NCBI GenBank assembly: GCA_016869435.1
Contig: VGEB01000004.1
Span: 1-64,000 of the forward strand
DNA length: 64,000 bases
Origin: Alphaproteobacteria bacterium
GTDB lineage: Bacteria; Pseudomonadota; Alphaproteobacteria; Rhizobiales; Beijerinckiaceae
Direction of reading: 5' to 3'
Both the position numbers and the translations under genes were made by a program. Positions 42,128 through 52,265 of the stretch are shown piece by piece. The notes under the pieces were generated by a model. It was not told the DNA's origin. It saw nothing but the letters and a program-made list of their open reading frames with translations, and made no database searches. Each line of letters starts with the position of its first letter. The stretch's first letter is position 1.

Positions 42128-43120
42128 CTACTCGGCCGCCGCCTGTCGCTCGCCGCCCAGAATCTCGGCCAAATCTTCGTGCCGCGCCACCGCCGCCAGA
42201 ACGTCTCCGAGATCGCGGGCGACGGCGTCGAAGCGCTCGTTTTTCTGGAGCGTCGATTCGTCCATGTAAAGACTGCGCGACACTTCGATCTGCAGAGCAT
42301 GCCAGCCGGCCGCGGGTTTCCCGTAATGCTCGGTGATGAAGCCGCCCGCGTAAGGGCGGTTGCGCATGACGTGATAGCCGCAGCCGCGCAAACGGTCCTC
42401 GACGACGTCGACGAGGCCCGTCGAAGCGCTCGCCCCGTAGCGATCGCCGATGACGAAATCGATACGCCGCTTGTCGCCCCGCGCCGCGAGCAAGGGGTCG
42501 CGCGCGCCGGTCGAGGGCATCGAATGGCAGTCGATCAGCACGGCGACGCCGAAACGGGCGGCGGCGCGCTCCATCAAATCGCGCAGCGCCGCATGGTAGG
42601 GCTTATAGAGGCTGTCGATGCGACGCAGGCCTTCATCGAGCGAAAGCCGGCGTTCATAAATTTCGCGCGCGTCGGCGACCACTCGGGGAATTGTCCCCAA
42701 TCCCGCCGCAACGCGCAGCGAACGCGCATTGGCAAAGGCCGGCAAGGCGCCGTCAAAGAGCCTGGGATCGAGTTCATATGGCTCGCGATTGAGGTCGAGA
42801 TAGGCGCGAGGAAAGCGCGCCCGCAGCAAAGGCGCGCCGATGGATGAGGCCGCCGCGAACAGATCGTCGACATAGGCGTCTTCCGAACGGCGCAGAGTCG
42901 CCGTGTCGAGCGGCGTCGCCGCCAGAAAACGCGCGGGATAGATGCGGCCCGAATGCGGCGAGGAAAAAACCAGCGGCGACGCAAGCTCGTCCGGCTCGAC
43001 GACGTCGAAGGCGCGCTCGAATTCCGGTTCGCAGCTGGGCGCCGCCGCATCTGTTTCGCGCCGCTCGCGCATGCCGTCAGTCATTCGCTCGTCTCGCTTC
43101 CACGTCGCAGAGGCGTCCAA
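42128..43120 (-). CDS. N-formylglutamate amidohydrolase
   Basis: LVFSSPHSGRIYPARFL, LRRSEDAYVDDLF, YHAALRDLMERAAARFGVAVLIDCHSMPS. Confidence 0.9.
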   Translation of the reverse strand: MDASATWKRDERMTDGMRERRETDAAAPSCEPEFERAFDVVEPDELASPLVFSSPHSGRIYPARFLAATPLDTATLRRSEDAYVDDLFAAASSIGAPLLRARFPRAYLDLNREPYELDPRLFDGALPAFANARSLRVAAGLGTIPRVVADAREIYERRLSLDEGLRRIDSLYKPYHAALRDLMERAAARFGVAVLIDCHSMPSTGARDPLLAARGDKRRIDFVIGDRYGASASTGLVDVVEDRLRGCGYHVMRNRPYAGGFITEHYGKPAAGWHALQIEVSRSLYMDESTLQKNERFDAVARDLGDVLAAVARHEDLAEILGGERQAAAE

Positions 43121-43263
43121 AGTCGCGCCGGCGCTGAGGATAGGCGCTCGAAAGGGACGGCGCCACTCGCTATATTAGGGCGTTACGTTAACGCGCCGCC
43201 ACCTCGGTTTCACCTGAAATTTACGAAGCTCTGGCGATATGGCGAAAACACGCGAGGATGGCG

Positions 43264-43638
43264 ATGAACGATAGGCTGGCCGCAAGAATTTTGCTTGCCG
43301 AAGACGACAACGACATGCGGCGCTTCCTGGTCAAAGCGTTGCAGCAGGCTGGTTTTTCGGTCACGTCTTTCGACAATGGGCTCTCGGCCTACGATCAGCT
43401 TCGGGTCGAGCCTTTCGAACTGCTGCTGACCGACATCGTCATGCCCGAGATGGATGGAATCGAATTGGCGCGCCGCGCGACCGAGCTTGATCCCGATATC
43501 AAGGTCATGTTCATCACCGGCTTCGCCGCCGTCGCGCTCAATCCAGACAATCACGCGCCGCGGCAGGCGAAAATCCTCTCCAAGCCGTTCCACTTGAGGG
43601 AACTGGTCACTGAGGTGCAGAGGATGCTGGCGGCCTGA
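43264..43638 (+). CDS. cpdR: Single-domain response regulator, CpdR-like
   Basis: ILLAEDDNDMRRFLVKALQQAG, LLTDIVMPEMDGIELARRA, ILSKPFHLRELV; no output domain. Confidence 0.88.
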   Translation: MNDRLAARILLAEDDNDMRRFLVKALQQAGFSVTSFDNGLSAYDQLRVEPFELLLTDIVMPEMDGIELARRATELDPDIKVMFITGFAAVALNPDNHAPRQAKILSKPFHLRELVTEVQRMLAA

Positions 43639-43654
43639 CTCCGCCAGACCAGAT

Positions 43655-44590
43655 CTAGACGCAGGCTTCGCAGATCGCCGCCACGTGGCGATCGTCCGTT
43701 CCGCAACAGCCGCCCAAGATGCGTAGGCCCGGATAGGTCTCGCGCAACTTCCGGTATCTGCGGCCGAGATCGAGCGGATCGCCTGAGTCGAGCGTTACCG
43801 ATTCGTCGAGTTCGGCGTGGCTTTTCGTCGAGGCGTTGGCCTTGGCGCCGAAAAGCCTCCCCATCCACGGCTCGTCGACCGACAGCGCCTGTTCGAAATG
43901 GGTCGGATGTGCGCAGTTGACCATGTAATAGGCAGGCGCTGAGCCAGTCTCGCGATCCACCGTCTCGACCGCGTCGCGCAAGCTGCGCCCGCCGACGAGC
44001 TTGCCATCGGTCTCCAATGTGAAGGAAATCGAGCAGGGCATATCGAGCGCGTGCGCGGCGCGGGCGATCCCGATCGCCTCTTCAACGTAATTCAAGGTGT
44101 AGGCCGCGACCATGTCAGCGGCCGTGGCGGCAAACGCCTCAATTTGCGGGGCGTGGTAATCTTCCGCTTCCTCCGCGCTCATGCGCCCCGCGGCGTAGCC
44201 GTCTCCGCGAGGGCCGAGGACGCCGGCGACGACGAGCGGCGTCTTTTCCGTCTCCGCAGCCTCACGAATTTCTTCCAGCAGCGCGATCGCGACCTGGTTG
44301 ATGCGCTTCAAATCTGCCGCGTCATAACCGAGCTTTGCCCCCCAGTCCCGGTTCGCCCGCCAGGTCGGACTGTCCAGAATAAGACCGCGGCCATGTCGGC
44401 GCGCAATCACGAGGTAGCGCTCGTAATAGTTGCGCAGCCGCGCCTGCCCCTCCTCGCTGTCGAGCAGAACGAATGACGCGAAGTGCGGCAGGTCGACGCC
44501 CTCGTGAAAAATGAGCGTCGTCTCCAGGCCGCCGTCGCTGACGAAGAGGCCCGGCTTCAACTGCGGCAGATCGGCTCGGTATTTGGCCAT
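43655..44590 (-). CDS. Homocysteine S-methyltransferase family protein
   Basis: [52 protein letters not shown] (Cys zinc ligands). Confidence 0.9.
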   Translation of the reverse strand: MAKYRADLPQLKPGLFVSDGGLETTLIFHEGVDLPHFASFVLLDSEEGQARLRNYYERYLVIARRHGRGLILDSPTWRANRDWGAKLGYDAADLKRINQVAIALLEEIREAAETEKTPLVVAGVLGPRGDGYAAGRMSAEEAEDYHAPQIEAFAATAADMVAAYTLNYVEEAIGIARAAHALDMPCSISFTLETDGKLVGGRSLRDAVETVDRETGSAPAYYMVNCAHPTHFEQALSVDEPWMGRLFGAKANASTKSHAELDESVTLDSGDPLDLGRRYRKLRETYPGLRILGGCCGTDDRHVAAICEACV

Positions 44591-44761
44591 TTGCTCCATT
44601 CCATGATTTCCACGCCTCGACGCGCCGTCCCCAAGAGCAACTTGCCCATTTGCCCGCATTGCGTTATCAGCGCCAGCAAATTCGCTTGTTTCGATCGGCC
44701 GACCCCGCGCCGCCGCGGCGCGGGGCTTCAGCCGTTTCCATCCCAGGAAGGATGCGTCGCC

Positions 44762-44992
44762 ATGAAAAAGGACATCCACCCGAACTATCATACGATCAAA
44801 GTCGTGATGACCGACGGCGCCGAATTTACGACCCGTTCCACTTGGGGGAAGGAAGGGGATACGATGCATCTCGATATCGACCCCAAGACGCATCCGGCCT
44901 GGACGGGCGGCTCGACCCAGCTGCTCGACCGCGGCGGCCGCTTGTCGCGCTTCAACTCGCGCTTCGGCAACCTCTCCTTCGGCAAGAAATAA
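44762..44992 (+). CDS. rpmE: 50S ribosomal protein L31
   Basis: [71 protein letters not shown]. Confidence 0.96.
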   Translation: MKKDIHPNYHTIKVVMTDGAEFTTRSTWGKEGDTMHLDIDPKTHPAWTGGSTQLLDRGGRLSRFNSRFGNLSFGKK

Positions 44993-44995
44993 AAA

Positions 44996-45020
44996 GAGGC
45001 GGCGGTCGAGCCGCCGCCTC
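44996..45020. terminator. Hairpin terminator between convergent rpmE and DUF1465 genes
   Basis: GAGGCGGCGG-TCGAG-CCGCCGCCTC perfect 10-bp stem preceded by AAAAA. Confidence 0.8.
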
Positions 45021-45041
45021 AGTTAGTTCGCCTGAAGGATA

Positions 45042-45590
45042 TCACTGGGCGAAAGCGGCGCGCAGTCTGGCGATCTGCGCTTCGACCGGACTCGGGGCCG
45101 GAACTGGCTCGGGGAGAGCTGGTTCTGGCGCATAGATCAGCCGGTCGAGATGAATGATCCGGGCCTGCAGGCGCAACGAATGCAGCGCAAGATCGCGCAG
45201 GCGCTCGGGCAGTCGTTGGAAAATGTCGGCGGCCGACGCGAGTTCCTGCTCCCGAAGCTTCACGCGATGGCGATTGCTCGCCGCCTGATGACGCGTCAAT
45301 TCGCCCTGATTTACCGCGCGCTGCAGCAGCAGCCAGGACGCAATCTGCATGAGCCGCGTGGTCAGCCGCATGCTCTCCGCCGCATAGGCGAGGGCTTCGG
45401 CTTTCGCCAGCTCCTTGGCCTCTAGCCGCCCCGCCCCGTCGAGGTATGAGGCCGCCTCCTCCACGAGGCTCATGCCCTCGCGAAACAGCGCGCAAAATCC
45501 TTCGGACCCCGCGAGCCTTTCGATGAAAGAGACCGGCTGCGGCTTTTCTCCGGCGCCGCCTGTGACTCGAGCCATACGACCTTCACGCAT
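45042..45590 (-). CDS. DUF1465 family protein
   Basis: FIERLAGSEGFCALFREGMSLVEEAASYLDG...AYAAESMRLTTRLMQIASWLLLQRAV. Confidence 0.8.
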   Translation of the reverse strand: MREGRMARVTGGAGEKPQPVSFIERLAGSEGFCALFREGMSLVEEAASYLDGAGRLEAKELAKAEALAYAAESMRLTTRLMQIASWLLLQRAVNQGELTRHQAASNRHRVKLREQELASAADIFQRLPERLRDLALHSLRLQARIIHLDRLIYAPEPALPEPVPAPSPVEAQIARLRAAFAQ

Positions 45591-45696
45591 ATTCGGCGCG
45601 ACAGCGCCTCTGATGCGTGGACAGTAACGCAGGCGGCGGGGCGGCGCGCGCTTAGCCTTTCCTTAACCTTAATGGGAAGCGCCCCGACTGACGCAT

Positions 45697-45800
45697 AAAA
45701 AGAGAGCCGCAAAGCGGCTCTCAAGGCTTCTTGACAGGGAGGCATCAAGGACGAGTGGAGAAGAAGCCACTCGGAATCCCACTGAAGGGACGCATTCAAG
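45697..45800 (-). ncRNA. Candidate small RNA with intrinsic terminator, possibly the suhB/mmgR family
   Basis: Minus strand: GAGTGG-CTTCTTCT-CCACTC hairpin, linker with GCCTCCCTGTC, then GAGAGCCGC-TTT-GCGGCTCTC followed by TTTTT; lies upstream of the suhB-like gene; 5' end estimated. Confidence 0.6.
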
Positions 45801-46075
45801 CTAAAACGATAAACATTAATATAAGGTTAACGCACAGATCGAACCGTCGCTTTCCACGAATTATTCGGGGCGAACGCGCCAAAAAAGTGAACTCTGCCGG
45901 GCGCGTTATTGCGAAGCCTGCGACGCCGGGCGCCGGACTGAGCCAAGACGCGGTCCGCGAACCAAAAAAGAGACTGGCCCCGGGGCGCAATCTGGCGCAT
46001 TGAACTCCCGCCTCCGAACGTCCCGCCGCGCTTAATGCGTTGAACCTTCCGCAGTTCTCCCCCTAGGCTCCCTGA

Positions 46076-46867
46076 ATGATTCGCTCCGCCCTGATGAATG
46101 TGATGACCGCCGCCGCTTTGAAGGCCGGTCGCGGCCTTAAGCGCGACTTCGGCGAGGTGGAGAACCTTCAGGTTTCAGTCAAAGGTCCGGGCGATTTTGT
46201 CACCGCGGCCGACAAGCGCGCAGAGAAAACCCTGTTTGAAGAGCTGTCGAAGGCGCGCCCCGGCTACGGCTTCGTTATGGAGGAAGGCGGCCTCGTCGAA
46301 GGCTCCGACAAGAGCCACCGCTGGCTGATCGATCCGCTCGACGGCACGTCGAATTTTCTCCACGGCGTTCCGGTCTTCGCCATCTCCATCGGCCTGGAGC
46401 GCGAGGACCGTCTGGTCGCCGGCCTCGTTTACAATCCCGCCTCCGACGACATGTTCGTCGCCGAACTCGGCCAGGGAGCCTACTTCAACAATCGCCGCAT
46501 GCGGGTCGCGGCGCGGCGCTCGCTTTCCGAGTCCATGGTGGCCTGCGGAATTCCGCCGCTGGCGCGTTCGCGCGACCATGAGAGCTTCAAGCGCGAGCTC
46601 GCGGCCGGCATGGGAAAGATCGCCAATATTCGGCGCATGGGCGCCGCCGCGCTCGATCTCGCGCTGGTCGCCTGCGGGCGATTTGACGGCTATTGGGAGC
46701 GCGGCATCAATTCGTGGGACGTCGCGGCGGGAATCGTTCTGGTGCGCGAAGCCGGCGGATTCGTGAGCGACCTTTCGGGAGGCGCCGACATGCTGGCGAA
46801 GGGCGAGATATGCGCAGGCAACGAAATAATTCATCGCCAACTGCTCGACGTGATGAGGAAGGCGTGA
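46076..46867 (+). CDS. suhB: Inositol-1-monophosphatase family protein
   Basis: DFVTAADKRAEKTLFEELSKARPGYGFVMEEGG, WLIDPLDGTSNFLHGVPVFAISIGLE, WDVAAGIVLVREAGG. Confidence 0.88.
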   Translation: MIRSALMNVMTAAALKAGRGLKRDFGEVENLQVSVKGPGDFVTAADKRAEKTLFEELSKARPGYGFVMEEGGLVEGSDKSHRWLIDPLDGTSNFLHGVPVFAISIGLEREDRLVAGLVYNPASDDMFVAELGQGAYFNNRRMRVAARRSLSESMVACGIPPLARSRDHESFKRELAAGMGKIANIRRMGAAALDLALVACGRFDGYWERGINSWDVAAGIVLVREAGGFVSDLSGGADMLAKGEICAGNEIIHRQLLDVMRKA

Positions 46868-47340
46868 ACGCCCCTGCCCCGCCTGTCTCGACGAGATTGC
46901 GCCTTCGCATCGACGAGGACTGGCCGTCGATGCTCGATGTCTGGGTCGCCTCATGGCGAGCGACCTATCCGGAAATTGACTTCGAAGAGCGCCGCGAGTG
47001 GCTCGTTCGCCACGTTCGCGACCTCGAATCTGTCGGCGCAATGACGCTCTGCCTGTTAGACGCGGAATCCAGGCTTGCCGGCTTCGTCGTAATCAATCCG
47101 GCTGACGGCTGGCTCGATCAGATTTGCGTCGCGCCGGACCTGTTCGGCGCGGGTCTCGGCGCATCGTTGCTGTCCGCCGCGCGAGATGTCTCCCCGAGCG
47201 TGATCCGGCTCGACGTCAATGCGGACAATCTTCGCGCCGTCCGCTTTTACGAGCGTGACGGATTCTCGCGCGTTGGGCGTGGCGCGAATACTTTGTCCGG
47301 CCGCGAAACCATCATGATGGAATGGCGACCGCGTCGCTGA
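46864..47340 (+). CDS. GNAT family N-acetyltransferase
   Basis: GTG start overlapping suhB stop; LDQICVAPDLFGAGLGASLLSAAR, LDVNADNLRAVRFYERDGF. Confidence 0.85.
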   Translation: MNAPAPPVSTRLRLRIDEDWPSMLDVWVASWRATYPEIDFEERREWLVRHVRDLESVGAMTLCLLDAESRLAGFVVINPADGWLDQICVAPDLFGAGLGASLLSAARDVSPSVIRLDVNADNLRAVRFYERDGFSRVGRGANTLSGRETIMMEWRPRR

Positions 47341-47394
47341 AACAGTCGTAGAGCGTCATGGCGGGGTCGTCCGCTGAGCTCTGCGCCTGCGCGA

Positions 47395-48837
47395 TCAGCT
47401 CTTCGGCGGGCAGCCTTGCTCGCCCAAATGCGCGATGCGGATCATGTTGGTCGCGCCCGGCGTGCCGAACGGCATGCCGGCGACGATGATGACACGATCG
47501 CCGGCGACGCCGAACCCCTCGCTCTCAGAATATTCGCAGGCGCGCCCGACCATGTCTTCAATGTCGACGGCGTCACGCGTTTCAAGCGCATGCACGCCCC
47601 AGACCAGCGCCAGACGGCGCGCAGTGTCGCGCTTCGGCGTCAGCGCCAGAATCGGCGACTTTGGCCGTTCGCGCGCGATGCGCAGCGCCGTCGAGCCGGA
47701 AGACGTCCAGGCGATGATCGCTTTGGAATGGAGCGTCTGCGCAACGTCGCGCGCCGCAACGGCGATGGCGTCGGCCGAGGTTGGATTGGGCAATTCGCCG
47801 CGCTGGGCGTTGATGATCGAGTGGTAGACTGCATCCGTCTCGACCTCCTCCGCGATCCTGCTCATCGTCGCGACGGCTTCGTGCGGATATTGCCCCGCCG
47901 CGCTTTCGGCGGAAAGCATCACGGCGTCAGCGCCCTCGAACACCGCCGTCGCGACGTCGGACACTTCGGCGCGCGTCGGCAGGGGCGAAAGGATCATCGA
48001 CTCGAGCATTTGCGTCGCGATGACGACGGGCTTGCCCAGTCGTCGCGCCGAACGATTGATGCGTTTCTGAAGGCCGGGAACGCGCTCGAGCGGCACTTCG
48101 ACGCCGAGGTCGCCGCGCGCCACCATCAGCGCGTCCGAAACTTCAATCACCTCCTCAAGCCTCGAGATCGCCTGAGGCTTCTCGATCTTCGCCATGACCA
48201 GCGACCGGCCCTGGGTGATCTGCTTGACCTCGATGACGTCTTCCGGCCGCTGGACGAAGGAGATCGCGACCCAGTCGACGCCCTCTTTCAGCGCGGCGTC
48301 GAGATCGGCGCGATCCTTGTTCGTCATCGACGTGATGGGAATTTCCGTATCCGGCAGGCTTACGCCCTTACGATTCGAGAGACGCCCGGCGACGTCGACG
48401 ACGGCGTGCGCCCGCTCGGGAGCAGTTTCGACGACATGGAGGCGCACACGCCCGTCGTCGATGAGGATCGAATCGTTGACCTTGAGCGCCGCAAGGATCT
48501 CAGGATGCGGCAAGCGCACGCGCGTCGCATCGCCCGGTTTCGGATCGCTGTCAAAGACGAAGACGTCGCCCTTGCGCAAATGCACCGAACCTTCCTCGAA
48601 GGCGCCGATGCGCAGCTTCGGGCCCTGAAGGTCGACGAGCACGGCGATCGCTCGCGACATATCGCTCTCGATCTCGCGGATCATCCGCACATAGCTCGCA
48701 AGGCCCGCGTGATCCGTGTGGCTCATATTGATGCGGAAAACGTCGGCGCCCGCCCGCACCAGGCCCGCGATGACCGCCTTGTCGACCGTCGCCGGTCCAA
48801 GCGTTGCGATGATCTTGACGCGCCGCGACCTTCTCAT
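47395..48837 (-). CDS. pyk: Pyruvate kinase
   Basis: RRVKIIATLGPATVDK, DVFRINMSHTDH, MVARGDLGVEVPLERVPGLQKRI, VVIATQMLESMI. Confidence 0.97.
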   Translation of the reverse strand: MRRSRRVKIIATLGPATVDKAVIAGLVRAGADVFRINMSHTDHAGLASYVRMIREIESDMSRAIAVLVDLQGPKLRIGAFEEGSVHLRKGDVFVFDSDPKPGDATRVRLPHPEILAALKVNDSILIDDGRVRLHVVETAPERAHAVVDVAGRLSNRKGVSLPDTEIPITSMTNKDRADLDAALKEGVDWVAISFVQRPEDVIEVKQITQGRSLVMAKIEKPQAISRLEEVIEVSDALMVARGDLGVEVPLERVPGLQKRINRSARRLGKPVVIATQMLESMILSPLPTRAEVSDVATAVFEGADAVMLSAESAAGQYPHEAVATMSRIAEEVETDAVYHSIINAQRGELPNPTSADAIAVAARDVAQTLHSKAIIAWTSSGSTALRIARERPKSPILALTPKRDTARRLALVWGVHALETRDAVDIEDMVGRACEYSESEGFGVAGDRVIIVAGMPFGTPGATNMIRIAHLGEQGCPPKS

Positions 48838-48860
48838 GGGGAAGAGTTCCTGAGCTTAAG

Positions 48861-49280
48861 TTATTGCGTCGGCGCGGCGTTGGGATCGGTAAGCTGAACC
48901 GTCCAACTCTTCGCATCCCGTCCGGTGTCGATCTCGAAGAATCCGGTGCGATCAAATCCGCGCGCGAAACAATCCTCTCGTCCATCGATACGAAATTCGC
49001 GGTCGCGCGTGCACATGAACGCCTTGCCCTTCCACTCGCCGCCGCGCTCGTCCATGGCGTAGACATAGTAGTATTGAGCCGCGAGCGGTCCCCGCAGGAG
49101 CGTTTCGCAAATGCTCGGCCGAAGGTTCCACCAGCCTTCAGACAACCAGTTGCGCCCATCGGTATAGGCGATGGCGACGCTGACGCGGGCGCTGGTATTG
49201 TTGCACAGACGAAAGTCCGCGCGGACCGGCGCGGCGGCGCAGAAAGATACGGCGGCAACAAGAAGGACGCGTCTCATCAT
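48861..49280 (-). CDS. DUF1036-like exported protein
   Basis: Signal peptide; FRLCNNTSARVSVAIAYTDGRNWLSEGWWNLRPSICETLLRG. Confidence 0.78.
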   Translation of the reverse strand: MMRRVLLVAAVSFCAAAPVRADFRLCNNTSARVSVAIAYTDGRNWLSEGWWNLRPSICETLLRGPLAAQYYYVYAMDERGGEWKGKAFMCTRDREFRIDGREDCFARGFDRTGFFEIDTGRDAKSWTVQLTDPNAAPTQ

Positions 49281-49545
49281 AGGTTTGGCGAGGCCTGGAG
49301 GGGCTGAAGACGGGGCGCCGGCGCCGGCGCGGGGGTCGGCGCCGCAGGCAGTTCTGCAAACCATGCTTGGGGGGCTTTGTCCACCCTGCCGCAGTCGAGG
49401 CCCTGCCTCGCCAGGCGCGCGCCGCGGCGCAACCCTTCGGAACAAAGCAATCCGCCTTTTGTTTAGCACGCGTACGCGCTCGCGTCCGGAGCCTGCGCGA
49501 CGCGGCTTGACGAAGCGTGGCTGAAAGAGAGAGGCGTTTCGCGCG

Positions 49546-50571
49546 TCACTCTCTTTTCCGCAACGCCTGCGCGGCGCGAACCGCGAAATATGTCAGCACG
49601 CCGGCCGCACCGGCGCGCTTGAACCCGAGCAGACTTTCCAGCATCGCCCGCTCGCCGTCGATCCAGCCGTTTTGCGCGGCCGCGGTCAGCATCGCATATT
49701 CGCCCGACACCTGATAGGCGAATGTCGGCGCCCGATAGGCGTCGACAACGCGTCGCACCACGTCGAGATAAGGCATGCCGGGCTTCACCATCACCATATC
49801 GGCGCCCTGCTCGAGATCCAGCCCCACCTCGCGCAACGCCTCGTCGGAGTTAGCCGGATCCATCTGATAAGTTCGTTTATCGCCGCGAAGCGTCTTGCTC
49901 GTTCCAATGGCGTCACGGAACGGCCCGTAGAATGCGGACGCATATTTAGCCGCATAGCTCATGATCTGGACATTCTCGAAACCATCGGCGTCGAGCGCCT
50001 TGCGAATCGCCTCGACCCGTCCGTCCATCATGTCCGAGGGCGCGATGATGTCCGCGCCGGCGCGCGCCTGTATCACTGCCTGTCGCGCGAGCACGGCGAC
50101 GGTCGCGTCATTGACAATCTCCTCGCCAACGAGGAGGCCGTCATGCCCGTGACTCGTATATGGATCGAGCGCAACATCGGTGATCAGGCCAATATCGGGA
50201 ACGGCGCGCTTGATCGCCTGGCATGCGCGACAGATGAGATTTTCCGGATCGAGCGCCGCGCTCGCGCGCTCGTCGCGCAAGTCTGGATCGGTATAGGGAA
50301 AGAGGGCGACGGCGGGAATGCCGAGCGCGGCGGCCTGCCCTACGGCTTCAACCGCTGCGTCGACCGAGTAGCGGAAGACTCCCGGCATCGAGGCCACCGG
50401 CTCGCGTCGATCCGTGCCGTCGATCAGAAAGATCGGCCAGATCAAATCCGAGACTTCGAGCGCGTTTTCTCTGACAAGGCGACGCGTCCATTCACTCTTG
50501 CGGTTTCGGCGCGGGCGCCGGAGCAAGCTCAGCCGCGCCGCCGCACTGATTTGCCGTTCTGCCTCATTCAT
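49546..50571 (-). CDS. hemB: Delta-aminolevulinic acid dehydratase
   Basis: LIWPIFLIDGTDRREPVASMPGVFRYS, DIGLITDVALDPYTSHGHDGLL, GADIIAPSDMMDGRVEAIR, YQVSGEYAML. Confidence 0.96.
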   Translation of the reverse strand: MNEAERQISAAARLSLLRRPRRNRKSEWTRRLVRENALEVSDLIWPIFLIDGTDRREPVASMPGVFRYSVDAAVEAVGQAAALGIPAVALFPYTDPDLRDERASAALDPENLICRACQAIKRAVPDIGLITDVALDPYTSHGHDGLLVGEEIVNDATVAVLARQAVIQARAGADIIAPSDMMDGRVEAIRKALDADGFENVQIMSYAAKYASAFYGPFRDAIGTSKTLRGDKRTYQMDPANSDEALREVGLDLEQGADMVMVKPGMPYLDVVRRVVDAYRAPTFAYQVSGEYAMLTAAAQNGWIDGERAMLESLLGFKRAGAAGVLTYFAVRAAQALRKRE

Positions 50572-50687
50572 GGGGCCTCCGCTTCCAGCGCTCTTTCCCC
50601 GGTCGTCTCCTCCATCCGCTTTCGAGGCGAATGGACTTCAGGCTATAGAGGGTCGACGGCCATTGCGCTTGCGCGAGGAAAAACCAT

Positions 50688-51142
50688 TGAAAATCGGCTC
50701 GCGCAACTCTTCATTACGCCGATCGGCGCGCGGTGCGGCGATCGGCGCCGTCGCGCTTGTCACAGCGAGCGCGGCCGTCGCACAGGTGAAACCCGCAACG
50801 CCGACGCCACCCACGCGCTCCGCGCCTCCGCCGCAAAAGCCAAGCGCGCCCGCGCCTGAACGGAATGTCCGGCAACCCGCGCGGCCGCCGGCTCAAGACG
50901 CCACTCCTGCGACGCCAAACGCAAAGCCTGCTCCGCAAGCTCCTCAGCCGCCTGCGATCGGCGCGCTTCCGCCGCCGCCAGCGCCGCCTCTTGTTGATAC
51001 GAGTCAGCCGCCGCCGTCGCTTCCCCGCGCGCCGCGCGAGAAGATGCGTGCCTGCGCCGAGGAATGGGACAGGATGAAGCGGGCGTCGAATCGAGGGTTG
51101 CCGATGTGGCGCGACTTCGCGACGAAATGCCTGACGCGATAG
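50688..51142 (+). CDS. Exported Pro/Ala-rich hypothetical protein
   Basis: Signal-like N-terminus after a TTG/alternative start, proline-rich centre, C-terminal REKMRACAEEWDRMKRASNRGLPMWRDFATKCLTR. Confidence 0.5.
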
Positions 51143-51203
51143 GCGTCTTAAACGAGCTGGCGCGGCATGGGCGCCCAACAATTATTGGTCAGTGGAGATT
51201 GCT

Positions 51204-51246
51204 ATCGCCCGGGACGCGTCTCGATAGACGCGCGCCCCCGGGCGAT
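51204..51246. terminator. Nested hairpin between convergent genes
   Basis: ATCGCCCGGG ... CCCGGGCGAT perfect outer stem with inner GCGTCT-CGAT-AGACGC; no clear T-run. Confidence 0.55.
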
Positions 51247-51308
51247 GAGTGCATGAAGCGCAAACGCAAGGCGCGAAAGAGTGATCGCGCTTGCGAAGGC
51301 GCCTCGCC

Positions 51309-51607
51309 TTACATGGCCTCCGGCGGAGCGGATGGCGCCGGCGCCTTTACCTTGCGAGGCGCACGCTTCTTCGCGGACGCCTTGCGAGCGCCTTTCTTAG
51401 CGCCGGCCTTCTTCACGCCGCGCTTCTTGGTCGCCGCCTTGCGGACGCCCTTGCGAGCCGTCTTCTTCGCAGCGGACTTTCGCGTAGCCTTGCGGGCGCC
51501 TTTCTTTGCCGCCGACTTCTTCGTCGCGGCCTTCCTCGTGGTTTTACGCGCACCCTTCTTCGCCGCAGCCTTCTTGGCCGGCTTACGCTTAATTGTAGCT
51601 CTCGCCA
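51309..51607 (-). CDS. Histone H1-like Lys/Ala-rich DNA-binding protein
   Basis: MARATIKRKPAKKAAAKKGARKTTRKAATKKSAAKKGARKATRKSAAKKTARKG... Confidence 0.8.
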
Positions 51608-52265
51608 TAATAAGTCCCCTTGATCCGAATTGCCGGAACTTTGCTCGACCGACAATACGCCCAAATAGCGTAACGCGGTTAATCAGTCGTTCAAGAGGTA
51701 AGCGCGCAGAAGTGATCAACGGAAGGCATGTCGAGGCATGTTGAGCGCCATCGCGCGACAAGCAAACCGATCTTGAAGCTGCTTTGCGAACACGTCGACG
51801 ACACTATCGAAATAGGTTTGCATCTCTCGTTTTGTTACGACGATTCAATTTCGGAATCTGTTAGCGACATCTGCTCGAAGGCGCCTCAAGAACTGCGCAT
51901 GGGCGCCGCGCGCCGCGCCGCGCCGGGTCTTCAATTACTTGATTTACCTTTATATCCGCGAACGTCAGCGAGTCGTCCGCGCTGACGGCGATCGCACATC
52001 GCGAATTATGTCGAGACACGATCAATACCGGCTGGGCGCGCGCTCGCCGCGTGCGCCAATCAACGTCTGTGGAGAGGCGGAGCTCGTCAAACGGCGCGAG
52101 AGCCGAACGCGCCGAAGAGACGTGTATCGAAGACGCGTGGGGAGAAAAAAAATTGTGGCTAGCGCCGCTGGATCGAAAAAAAATCGCCGCGTAATGCCTC
52201 CTCTTGGAGAAGAATCGCGCAGCGCACGTCTCGAACTGATTCGTTTTGGCGGCGAAAGGCGAGCG

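Noticed and set aside
45731-46003. 90-aa plus-strand ORF in the DUF1465-suhB gap
   Set aside because: No motif; the hairpins and terminator on the opposite strand fit an sRNA better
47416-48897. 493-aa plus-strand ORF
   Set aside because: Fully antisense to pyk; Arg/His-rich composition typical of a GC-rich shadow frame
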